Part shown: positions 22,524-33,079 of the stretch, piece after piece
Layout: the number at the start of each line of letters is the position of its first letter
Position numbering within the stretch: the first letter of the stretch is position 1
Assembly (NCBI GenBank): GCA_020064725.1
Contig: JAGTWJ010000006.1
Span: 2,604,001 to 2,668,000 of the forward strand
Length of the DNA stretch: 64,000 nucleotides
Source: Drechslerella dactyloides
Taxonomy: Eukaryota; Ascomycota; Orbiliomycetes; Orbiliales; Orbiliaceae
Direction of reading: 5' to 3'
The notes under the pieces: model-generated
Told to the model about the DNA's origin: nothing
Databases searched by the model: none
What the model saw: the letters and a program-made list of their open reading frames with translations, nothing else
Translations under genes and position numbers: made by a program

Positions 22524-23163
22524 GAAGGGAATCCGGTTTGCTCAAGTCCACCAGTTCCCAATAGAAAGTGCCAATTTCCGGGTTAAGAACTGTTCCCTGA
22601 TTATACCAGCAATAAGAAATTTCGGCCCAATGTTCCGCTTGATTATGCCCCCGAGGTCCCTCATCCCATTCTATCTTTGATCCGGTCATTGCCAGACACG
22701 CAAGCATCTCGATCCAAAAGGTGTCATAACCAGGCAGCGCCTCGTACAACATAGCAAACATACTGTAAGCTTCATAGAAAAGTCTGAGGAGATGTGGTGA
22801 GCTCTCTGGTAGATATTGCTCGATAGTCTCAAGGGCGCACCGGATGTTATTCCACAGGTTCATAAGTATCCCGTGCTCATGGATACGTTGCTGCAGCTCA
22901 TAGGTAGCTCGTGGGGATATGTGTGCCAGGAACAGGATCTCACAGTAGCCAGATAAAAGGCCTTCGTGACATCTAACGAAGTCCCGTAGGGGCTGATGTC
23001 TGTTGTTCGGATTGTTATGTATTGTTTTAGGAAGCTTGGAACGAGCCTTCGCGCACTCGCTTTCATGCCTGGTGAGAGAGGTGTATGAAATTGTATACAT
23101 ATCGAGATCAGACAAGCAGCTAGGCCGACTCCTGCCCTGAGGCAGAGATTGCGAGACAGGCAT
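22492..23163 (-). pseudogene. Est1-type DNA/RNA-binding-domain gene, cut short by the LTR
   Basis: Open for 223 codons from ATG at 23163. The region LLRLFYEAYSMFAMLYEALP, then DTFWIEMLACLAM, then NPEIGTFYWELVDLSKPDS follows the pattern of fungal Est1/SMG7-type domain proteins (…YxxMxLLYE…DxWIExLGDLARY…WYxxAxxxxPxxGRLYHHLAxLxxP…). The last 11 residues (LLIVRWADARV) are encoded by the LTR, beginning at 22523, so the natural C-terminus is gone; family members continue for several hundred residues. Since the LTR supplies a stop, a truncated product could still be made. The C-terminal half should be sought outside the window. The assignment is by motif spacing only. Confidence 0.5.
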
Positions 23164-24333
23164 ACAGGTCGGCGTAGGGTGACGTCCTGATATAGGGATA
23201 TAATTTAAAGGGTTGGTATGTACGTATGGCTGTCAGCTCACAGGTGGTACAGATGGGTTCAATTTATATACTTAGCCAGCCGTATGCCCTCTGAGCTATA
23301 AGCCCCAAACTAGAAGCTCGACTATAAAGGGTGGCCGCGAGGCGACTGACAAGCCTAATTGCTTTTGATATACGACGCCGACAGATTGCAACAAATTCAA
23401 CAGTTAATAATTCTCAGCCTCTTTTTATTGAAGCCAACGCTGAACGGAATCCCTACCAGGATCTTTTCACGCCAATTATAAGACCGAACAAAAATCATTC
23501 GAGCACAATTACATTAAGTGAATGCAAACTAACAGCAAGCTCTGTCATGCACACGGATAATGCATTCTATGGATCTAGCAGACCTAGTAAGACGTCGCTT
23601 AGTATGTACGGAGTCAATCGAAAACTTTCCCAGCTGTGTTGCCTCATAGTGAATAGCTGTAACGTCTGACTTCGAACATGCCAACATGTAAGGTTGAAAG
23701 GGAGATTAACAGGTTGTTTCATGGGCCTGGCTTCAAAGCTAGTCTCACAATTCCCTAACTAGTGGCATATATGGCCGCCATCTATAGAAGCAACGATTGG
23801 GAAGAACGCTGGTGCAAACGGCGCCTCGAAACAATGGGTAAGAGTTACATAGGTGACGAGAGGCATTGGCTCCTGTTCTGCGAGGAGGATAGGCTGAAGG
23901 TAACCTGACGAAATTAGATGTATATACCGGAGCTTTTTCGCTACCTTACGACACATTCTTTACCAAACCTAGCTATACGAAATCTTCGTGCTGCCTTCAT
24001 GTATGCGCTGTATTTAGATAGTTTAGCTTGCACGAAGGCAATTACAAATTAAATTCAATTCCAATTACATTCGAGTTCATATTTATATATCATGGTATCA
24101 ATCAAAAACGTCCTGTTATAAATTTCCCAATCAAGAATCTTAATGTATACATATTGTTAGCATACTACCTAAGGGTGCGGCGTCCAACGGCTTGTACAAT
24201 TGTGCACCTCTAGCTCTGTTTCGCTGAGGCCCGCCTATTCCCACCGTAATTGCTTTGATATTTCCCAAAATCCTTGCGCAAGCATAATGTCCAGTCTTGG
24301 TCTTCAGTGTTCAAACAGCTGAATTTAGAGTAA
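23164..24333. other. Intergenic stretch without supported genes
   Basis: Moderate base composition, no RIP. An open frame at 23331-23669 (112 codons, no ATG at its start, no recognisable motif) and one at 23759-23956 on the minus strand look like chance. It may include the 5' region of the Est1-type gene. Confidence 0.5.
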
Positions 24334-24968
24334 TTAGTGCCCTGGTAGTGTACACATAACATTTTCAGCTTCAGTTACCTTCGATACCTCCGCCAGTTCC
24401 TCCTGAACCATTGCCAGTTCAAGTTCTCTTTCAATTACCCGAACATTGGCGTCCAGTAAAGCATCCTGAGCACAACAAAGCTTTTGCCTAATTGCTTCCA
24501 GATCATGGTCCTTCTGGGCGATTTCGGCCTGAGCCACTGATAGCGTGTACTTCAGATTGTGAATGACCATATATGCGAGCTCCAGTTCGACATTTGCTCC
24601 TTCCGAGTCCGGAGCGTCTACCCGCGGTCTCATACCATTTTTGACTTTAGACCTTACTTGTCGGAGAGGTTTTGCTACGTCGGATTTCTGTTGTTGAGCA
24701 GTCATCGGTCTTTGAGACCGGGAGAGATATCGGCTGGTAGCCCAGAGTGCGGGCGTGTTGAACATGTACTCAGACTCTCTGTAGCTTGCAGATGAGGGGG
24801 TGGATTTGGTCCCTGAGTACTTCTAGTACTCTTCACTGCTTGGGCTTGCATATGTGGACCCTCAGCCTGAGTGGTATACGTATATGATGATGAGTTGACT
24901 ATCACCGGCTGTCGTCGAGCTTTAGGTGCTGGCGCTGGGCTGGAATTTGTACTGCACTCCGACGCCAT
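24334..24968 (-). CDS. Coiled-coil protein downstream of the captain, probably two exons
   Basis: Unrecognised. Two overlapping frames belong together. The N-terminal one starts at ATG 24968 (Ser/Thr/Pro/Gln-rich, MASECSTNSSPAPAPK). The C-terminal one (to 24334) includes a strongly heptad-like stretch, ELELAYMVIHNLKYTLSVAQ through ELELAMVQEELAEVSK. A phase-0 intron from a GTGAAG donor after ...HMQAQA to CAACAG before KSDVAKPLRQ joins them cleanly, but the donor is not ideal and other joins are possible. It lies on the same strand as the recombinase, about 1.1 kb beyond its stop, which is where the next gene of a captain-led element would sit. It may act as a DNA-associated or dimeric protein; that is inference. 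Confidence 0.4.
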
Positions 24969-26038
24969 CGATCGCTCGGAAGAGCTGCTCGCAATGCAAA
25001 TTGTATACCTAAATACTATTTACACCGTCTTTATTCCTGATTTGTTTGCGCCGTACTTCTGGTGTCGACCGGATATACAATGAGTTGTGTCAAGATAAAT
25101 GCTTAGAAATAGTGATACTGCCCTCGAGTACTCGCGAGTGAAATTGCAGGATCCCACAAGCTTTATATCTCTTTCGTTGACTTGTAAGTGTGGATTAGCA
25201 TTCGCTGCAATTGCAACGGTGCCATGATTTGGCTTAGGGATCAGTCTGCCAACTGGCGGCTGTTGACACATTGCACAGCATCGCCCACGCGACGCAAACT
25301 CATTGATGACACGGGTAACCGGATCTGCGGATCCTGGCGCTAGGAGGTATTGCGTACTATGTACGAAGAGATACCCGACGTGATGAAGGTGATAATTTTT
25401 TTTGGAGCGCGTGTCAGCCCATGACAGATGAAGTCAACGAATCCGCGCAGCATATCAGCTTAGTTGCTGGATCCGCCAGGGATCTGAATGTAGGATATAT
25501 CGTGGATCTATTGCCTGAAGGCTATTGATATATCAAGTTCTTCAACTGGCTACTTTGACAAGTGTAGCGAAGAAGAAGGCTGTGAACATATTATAGACTT
25601 ATTGCTGACATGCATTGGGGGTTGTAATATTGGGATATGTCCTTTATTGATAACTTTGTTATACTTGAACATGCGGCATATAGCGTAGAACCCCATACTG
25701 AGTCTGATGGTCACTCATACGGTAACTTCATCACGGTAACGGCCGTGTACAACTCTGCTGTCGAGTTCAAGGTGTGTGATCTTTCAGTTTGTCAATGAAC
25801 GAGTTTCATAGCATTGTAGATATAAACCTGCCAGTCGAGAATGGTGACATAGATGCAACTTTCAAATCTTAGAAAAAATAATACAGGATTTGGAAATATA
25901 TATCAGCACACGAAGTTCAATACTGCATATACATAATCGTAAGGCCGGTTGGGAACAAGAACTCGCGTTACAAATGCCTACTGATATCGGTAAGTACCGT
26001 TTCGGGACACTAATGCAGAGAAAATTGCAACTATCTAG
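24969..26038. other. Intergenic stretch between captain and coiled-coil gene
   Basis: No frame above about 85 codons with protein-like character. Slightly AT-rich near 25530-25960. I see no repeats or RNA genes. Confidence 0.5.
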
Positions 26039-28471
26039 CTAGTAAGACACAAGATGGATTCTGGCCGCATGATTTTTGAAATGGTCCCGCGACTCCAGAG
26101 CGACGCTGTCGCAGGCTGGATGAGGACAAATGATCTCGCTCGAAGGGCTGATTTTGTTCAAATGCTGGGTCGTGACATGCCGGCAGAGGGAGTCGGGTCG
26201 AGCAAATCGTCTAAATCGAGTAGTGTCGGCCAATTTCGAATTCCCCAGACAAAAGAGACATTGGGAGGGACAAGCGACCGAAACTGGTGTTGTAGGTTCT
26301 GGAGGTTTGACTATCAGGCCAAATGACTCGGGAGCAGCGCTCACCAGAGTTTTAGACCAGGGCCTCTCTGAATGGCTCTGTGAAGGTCTCTTGTACACGG
26401 CGGTTCCTTCAGAAAGATGACAGAGGCGGATAAGATTTTTCAGGGTAACAAGGCGAGTCTTAGGGTTAATCTCGTGTCGCCATTGACAACCATCTGTTGC
26501 CTCACTGGAATCAGACTGGATGTGGCCGAACAATGCATCAGCGATGAATGATCGCTCTCGAAATCTCAGACTGGAGATGCAATCTTGGGATGACAAATGA
26601 TTGTCCTTTTTTTCATCCTCTTTATACTTGTCCGGACGAAGCTGGCTAGCTATCTCAGCTTCATTGATGTTTTCAAAGAAGTTCTGACGCTTTTGTTTGA
26701 ACGCGACTCGAAAAGATGCTGCTTTCCAGTTCTGAATCTCGCTTTGCATCGATTTATATTCGGTGTACGCAGGCTCTGACGTAGATTTGGCAGCATTTAA
26801 AGAACCGTGGTCATGGCGAAGGCGACATCTTAGTTCATCAGCCTTCAATATAAGCGCTTTAAGCTCATTATCTTGCTCGATAACTAGACTCTTATCCTCC
26901 ACAGTCAAAGAAGTGGGAGCTTGAGCATGGCGGCGTGAGCCCATCCTCTCAATAGCCGTCAGGATCTCAACCCTTTCAGGAGTCCCTAGAAAGGCGGACT
27001 GGATGTCATGCCTGACAAGTTGCGAATGGTAGTATCTCTCAAATGTGCTACTGCCTGTATGCCCTAGAGCTCTACTACGCGTAGAAGCGGGCGCAATGCC
27101 TAGACAATGAGTCAACAATTTATTTCTTTGGCAATTATTTGGTTAAAAGAATATATTAATAATTACCATTGATGACATTGGCTGCGGCGCGTCGGAAGTT
27201 GTACGGCATAAGGTCCTGCTCGAAACCCGCATTCACGCCCAGTCGCCTGACTAATTTTGCTAAAGTTCTGTAGCGTAAAGCATTTGTGTTTGAAATGCTC
27301 AGACCGGACGGTTCGGCCTCGCGGAATATAGGGACCTCCAGGATGCTGGGCTTCCAGTGTAACTGAATGGCACCCATCTTCTCCGGAATCCGAAGCTTAT
27401 ATATATCTTCTGGTTGATTTATATCTGCTGATTTGAATGCGTCATCGGCGAAAGCGAGGGCTAGGAATAGTAGAACTGGGTCGGCCGGCATAGAGTCATA
27501 TCGTTCATGAACCACGAATGTTGTGCTATAGCGTATTAGCTTCACATAGTAATAAGTAGCACTAATATAATCGGTTTCTCGGTCATTTTTGTTTAGCTTA
27601 CGGCTCTTGCGTTCGCCCTTTTCCCTTCATAATCCAACTAGAAATCTCCATCACGATGATGAAGTCGCTGTCATCTTCACAACGAATGAGTCGGAGAGCG
27701 ACATCTTTATATTTCAGACTCTCGTTCGAGTCCCGCCGGCAATGTGACTCTACCAGTGCACCCGGCCTTGAGGCAGTGAAAGCCATGAGCATCATAAGCA
27801 GGGCCAGTTGCACCCGATAGCGCTCATGGCGTAGAATAGATGTGTCCAGACACCAGTGGTAGTGCAGAAGCGCAAATAAGTCAGATCCCCTAGCAATGGG
27901 CTTCCCTCTTCCTATAAAAGTAAGATTGTATTGAGGAGGAAGAACTCTCTGTATGTACTACTCAAGTTCATATCAGGGCCTATTGAAATTTGGGGCTCAA
28001 AATTCTGTTTCAGGGGATCGTACCGATAATATTTCGTCTCCGATATCCCTACGAACGGTCTTCCGAACAGAATGCGTATAGACGATGCGAAGGTATTTCC
28101 AATGAACCTCCAGAGTTGAGTAGGATCGGATATTAGTTGTAACGACAAGCCATTCCAGATAGCCTTTGAAGTATTTCCAGTCCGATTCAGATCTTTGGAG
28201 GGCGATGTCTGCATCCATCGATATCACAGCGCAATATCTAATCATTACGAATGTCTGGTCAATGTTGAAAAGACGGGCAATATCAAGGTGGGAGGGCTTA
28301 CTTTTCCCATGACTGCTTCACTTTGTTGATTAACTGGAGAGTGGCTGTAGAGTAATTACGCCCTGATGGAGTTGGGTCGCTATGAACGTCCAGCCGGCTT
28401 TTAGGGTCATATGACTCCAGCCTCGAAGCATTCTGTTGTTTCCGAGCGCGGGCTGTCCGAACTGGTGGCAT
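26039..28471 (-). CDS. DUF3435 tyrosine recombinase, Starship captain-type (716 aa, five exons)
   Basis: Exons 28302-28471, 28024-28237, 27602-27948, 27167-27525 and 26039-27099, introns of 64-76 bp; all joins keep frame and no stop interrupts. Core landmarks: MAFTASRPGALVE with box-I Arg at residue 189; TTFVVHERYDS and LFLALAFADDAF of the DUF3435 core; YNFRRAAANVING (Arg355/356); LGHTGSSTFERYYHSQ with His377 and candidate nucleophile Tyr386 or 387; then DIQSAFLGTP. A coiled region follows. Two C2H2 zinc fingers end the protein (C644, C647, H671, H676; C688, C693, H707, H712), as in many DUF3435 proteins. Captains cut and paste giant fungal Starship elements and stand first at the 5' end, reading inward. 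Here that puts the edge right of 28471 and cargo to the left. Whether this copy is active is unknown. Confidence 0.85.
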
Positions 28472-29640
28472 ATTACGATACAAATATTTGAGAGAAATTG
28501 CGTCTAGGGATCAAAGTTGAGTATAGAGCTCGAATTTATTTTTATTGTTTTGGTTGGTGTATGTATAATCGATTCATCCACCTTATGGGAGGACATGTAT
28601 TTATAATTTATAGTCATTCTGCTTACACACAACAACCTGCGCGCGCGTTGGCCTCTGGCTCTGTGCACTGTGTGCCGCTGGGCTTATAGGAGAAATCGGT
28701 CGACCGGTTACGAGACAGCATCAGTACCTCAGGCGTTTCAATAATCATGCAATCAAGTGTATATTTGGATCTCGCGTATGGGGCGCGTGGGCAATCATAT
28801 ATGGGAGAAAGCTGCGTCGATGCATCGATATGGTTGGTGACCCATTCACCCAAGTGGGGTTGAACAAACAAGGGATCAAAGTGAGGTAGGACTGAAGTGT
28901 TGAGAAAAGGGTACCTTTGAAAATGTGGACTTGTTACCCGAATGGGATCTAAAGCTTCTGAAATGGGATCCCTAAGCTTGCCTTTATAGGTTCAATTTCA
29001 CAAGGTGAGTAAATAAACTAAAGTACTTACCTATTTGTATAAGATATATTTAAATATTTGACCATTTTTGCGTCGATCGACACCGATGTATACATGTACG
29101 GCTCTTGAACAAGCGGTCAGCTGATCAGACATGCGCTACGTTGCAGGTTAGCCCGCCAGCTGCAACCCAAATTAATCGCCGATAAATATAACGATGGATA
29201 TATGCAATGGTTCAGTAGGTGTGCGATATATGTCGATGAAACAGACTGCGCAGCTGTGAATATCGCACATATATATAAAGCGGAAATATTATGTAATACA
29301 ATGCTGCAGAAGGAGTATATAAAGGGAGCCTCCCCCCCATCCTCTCGCCATCCCGCACCTTCCTCCTTTCATCCTCCTGCTTCTCCATATGCTTGGATCT
29401 AAATCCTCCTCTGCTGGATCCTCCTGGTCCATCACCATAAGCATCACCACTAATATCATCACCAACAATGGCAGAGATGCAAGCCTAAGTAGGTATTCTC
29501 TACATACCTCCCTTCAAGTCCCAGGGGTAGGACCCAGAATATCACACGTGCACACAGCACGATGTCGTCGTAAGTTGAAAAGCAAATCCGCAATTGTTTT
29601 TTCTTCAATTTGAACTGTGCTCCGACGTTGGTGGTATATA
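28472..29640. other. Region upstream of the captain; candidate Starship 5' edge
   Basis: No supported gene. It contains a short imperfect direct repeat (GGGATCTAAAGCTT at about 28945 and GGGATCCCTAAGCTT at about 28966) and an AT-rich stretch near 29015-29070. If the captain belongs to a Starship, the insertion junction and one copy of its short direct repeat should lie here; I could not identify them. Small open frames (28623-28871 minus, 29202-29402 plus, 29389-29613 plus) show no family features. Confidence 0.4.
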
Positions 29641-29649
29641 TGCTAATAA

Positions 29650-32000
29650 GTTATTCAAAAGTATAGTTCATCAAGGCTAAAGAACTTGATAGGATGGGCA
29701 GCGTTGGTATGGGGGTTCGCAAGAGACATCATGGTCTCTTACCTCCTACCCGACCGGCCCAAACGCGCCGGGGCAGCAGTGGTGGAATACACCCACGGGG
29801 GAGGCGGCCAGGATGAGGAGAGTGAACATGGCAATCCTGGTGGAGATTTATACGTTCATGACCCTCTCCTGGTCGCCTCCTCTCAGGGGTTGGCGGAGTC
29901 GAGGTTTGCTGAAAATGGGCTGCTAATCGCAGCAGGTGTGCTCGCGGTATCAGCAGTGGTGTTGCCGTCCATATTCAAGGTTCCTTCGGGAGCCTTGAAC
30001 ACCTTAGTCGGCTCACGGGACTGAGCCTTGAACAACGTCGCCGCATCTATCTCGGCGGCGTTGATGGTCTGGAAGACCCAGACCATCCACGGTCCAACAG
30101 ACCGTGTAGCGGCCGCGGTAGGCGGGCCCGGGGCCAATTGCAACTGCAACGGTACCACCACTACCGTTGTGATAACTGCATACACCACGATCATGCAGAA
30201 TACGTGGATAAGCACGCAAACGGTCATCAACGTGTCCGGCGACTTCCACGCCATGATCATGCCCTCAACCGGCAACAGCATCAACAGCGGCAGCAGCAAA
30301 AGCAATGACGTCCTGGTAAGTCTTTATACTCTCCATATCATGTTTGCTTCTGAGTCCCAGGAATGGGCTGTATTTCTCCAGCATTAGGATAAATACTGAC
30401 GATTCACTGCACGTATCGAAAAAAAAGGGACTCCCGAGTCGTTCTGGGCCAGATCTGGCCCACGTTAGCGCCGGACTGGGTCCAAGAAATAGTGATGTTG
30501 GTGGGGGAGGGGGTGAAGGCGGGGGCGAGGGGGGTGAAGGCGGCAGCGGAGAGGGGTTTGGCCGTTGCCCGGGTTGGAGATGAGGGGGCCAGGACGGCGA
30601 GGGTGTACACCATCACCGCACCAATTGGGATGGTGTACATCGCTCTCGTCCCGGCCTCCCTCTTCCTCAAGCCCGGCGGGTGGTTGATTCCGAGGGAGGG
30701 GAAGCAGGTGATGGTGTCTGCGGGGATGGCAATCGTGCTATCAGCTCCAGCAGTGGCCTTCGTTTGCAACTTCTACCCGAAAGGGGGACTGGCATTCATG
30801 GAGTCATTTGCTTTGGGGATGATAGTTTGGGCGACCCTACCCGACAAAGAGAGCACTGGCTGCAAAAGCCACAACAGCAAACGCAAACAGCAACAATGGT
30901 GTCCTGGTAAGTTTTTATACCTTCTATATTATACTCCTATCTAAGCCCTAGGAATAGGCCGCATTTCTTGGGGATTAAGATATATACTAATGATTTACTG
31001 TATGGATAAAAAAAAGGGTCTCCCTTTGTGCTACAATTACCGCAGTCCAACAGGTCGTTCTGGGCAAGATATGGCCCATATTGGCACCAGACTGGGTGCA
31101 AGAAATAGTGGGGGTGGGGTGGGGTGGGAGGGGATGAAGGTGGGGGCGAGGGGGGTGAAGGCAGCAGCGGAGAGGGGTTTAGCTGCCGCCCGGACTGGAG
31201 AATCAGAACGGTCAGATGTTAGGACCATTAGGCCACATCCCGCCCCCCTGTACGCAAACAGCCAGACAGACAGACAGACAGACACACATACGTACGTACA
31301 GTAAGACTTTATCCGCTTGATATATCCTCGGTCGAGTTCTGGCCCCTAGAAACTGTGTTCTGGTATATGCTGACAGGCTTCTGTAAGAAAGAAAGCAGGA
31401 TGCTGGGCCCAATGATTGCCGCAATTTCGTGTGGAAAGGGGTGGTGCGTGGAGTGGAGGGGACGTGGAGGCCGCTCGGGGTGGAGACGTGGCGGCCCGGA
31501 TGAAGAGGGTATGGGTGATGATGGCAGCAGAGATGTATCTGTTCATCATCTTCATCCTGGTCGCCTTCTTATCGATGCAAGCATACTCCTTCTACTACTT
31601 ACTTGCTTCTGCGCGATGTGTACGCGGTAAGACTTTACCTTCTCTATATGTTTCTCTTTGAGTCCCGGATAGGCTGCACTCTCCAGGAGTAGAATAAATA
31701 CTGACGATTCACCGCACGAACTAGAAACCGCGTCCCACTCGCCGTCGTGACTCCCGCAGTGCGGGAAGCGGTTGTAAGGGGCGTTTGGCAGGCGTGGGAC
31801 CCCAAATGGCTCCAGGCGACGGTAAGGGTGCTGGGGCGGGGATGGGAGTTGTCGGCGGGTATGCGCAGGAGGGGTTGAAGGCGGTGGTGAAGCGGGCCAT
31901 GGAGTGTTTCTATATATCCCCGGGCCCATAGTAATCTGAGAGCTCTGGGCTCCGTGTACATCCATATATGAATATTGTCTCGGAAACTGGACTGCCAGTT
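29650..32000 (+). repeat. Decayed tandem array of a membrane-protein exon, about four units
   Basis: Units lie at about 29650-30310, 30420-30905, 31020-31625 and 31740-32000 (partial). Three unit ends share the same intron-like start, GTAAGTCTTTATAC / GTAAGTTTTTATAC / GTAAGACTTTACC (30310, 30906, 31627), and the same downstream text around ATACTGACGATTCAC (30391, 31697). The best unit encodes VVLGQIWPTLAPDWVQEIV, then KAGARGVKAAAERGLAVAR and two hydrophobic stretches (PIGMVYIALVPASLFL; VMVSAGMAIVLSAPAVAF). The third unit has VVLGKIWPILAPDWVQEIV, then a frame slip in a G-run. The fourth reads REAVVRGVWQAWDPKWLQA. Family unknown. Confidence 0.55.
30429..30850 (+). pseudogene. Best-preserved unit of the tandem membrane-protein array
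   Basis: One continuous frame of about 135 codons. It starts around ESFWARSGPT in one frame or VVLGQIWPTLAP in the frame shared with its neighbours. It contains a basic Gly/Ala/Val-rich segment, then two predicted membrane helices and NFYPKGGLAFMESFALGMIV. No clean start codon or 5' exon was found, and the frame slips before the conserved intron-like donor at 30906. I therefore treat it as a pseudogene rather than a gene. Confidence 0.4.
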
Positions 32001-33079
32001 ATATGGCCGGTGAAGCCGGACTGACCGAGGCATCTGCTTTGCGACACCAATACAACTGGTAGAACGTATAGTAATGAACTATCCGACTGGGTGAAGTCGA
32101 TCGAAAGCCCAGACCCACCAAGCCTGTTCGGGTCATATTAGGACGGCGGCCAACGACTCGGAGGGGGAGAGATGCACGCGGGGGAGAAATCAGAAGAGCT
32201 CCAGTACCAGTTCTCGTGTACCGTGTCGTATCTATGAGCAACACATCTCTCTGTTGCAGATAGCTCCATGGATTCATCCATTTCCACGAAAAATATTATC
32301 ATGATACTTGGCCAACGTGGATATCAATTCGATACTACGATGATAGATGTGACTATCGCTGGATGGAAATGGCCTCTTCAGTTACACGATTGCGTCGTTG
32401 TATAAGTAGATATAGTTGTATATCTGCTGCGTAGCCGTGTGCAACAGCAATACACCGGTGTGGGCGAATCGATGCGCGGGTCATATGTAGTGACCGAAAT
32501 CTGGATATATGAGTAGATACCCAGCCATCCCCTAGGCCCTCCGTATTGCACAATCCAGAGGTCGAACAACATCCATCCGTCCATCAATTCATCATGTGCT
32601 TGCCTGGGCGGATGCGGTGTGGATGATGTGATGGTGTCTGGCGGATGCGTTGTGCGAGGTTGCCGGCTGTGGTCTTTGTTTCCTCGCCCGGCCTTGGCAG
32701 CCACAACGCGGCGGCGTTCCCCAATTGCTGGGAGCGCACCCGCCGCCTGCTCGTGCGAAAACCCTCCCCACAATCACCATCGCCTTCTTCTCCGTCCTCA
32801 CCATCACCATCGCCATCCATCACCGCCGCCACAACCACCACCTCCATCGCTCGCCCGGCAATTGCGACGCGCCGTTAACATCCACCAGACACTCTTCCTC
32901 TCTCCCTCTCTCCCTTTCGACTCGCCCGTTCGCTCGCCGCTCCCTCCCACGGTTCGCCGTCGCTCCCCAGCCTCCGTCGCGTCCGCCAGTGGCAGGACCC
33001 ACACGCCTGCAGACTTCTGCCACCCGCCGCCGACGTCACACCACAGCAGCACTGCTCCTGCCGCCGCTCCTCTCGCGCC
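32001..33079. promoter_or_regulatory. Intergenic region and promoter/5' UTR of the Acinus-like gene
   Basis: 32001-32550 holds nothing recognisable. From about 32750 to 33078 the plus strand is pyrimidine-rich (for example CTTCCTCTCTCCCTCTCTCC at 32892-32911), the CT-rich tract commonly seen just upstream of fungal transcription starts. Open frames across this tract on both strands reflect its composition. Confidence 0.45.

Noticed and set aside
29883..30305. 140-codon minus-strand frame with hydrophobic N-terminus
   Set aside because: It is antisense to the tandem array whose units share plus-strand protein text and donor sites; the Leu run mirrors CAG/AGC repeats on the other strand.
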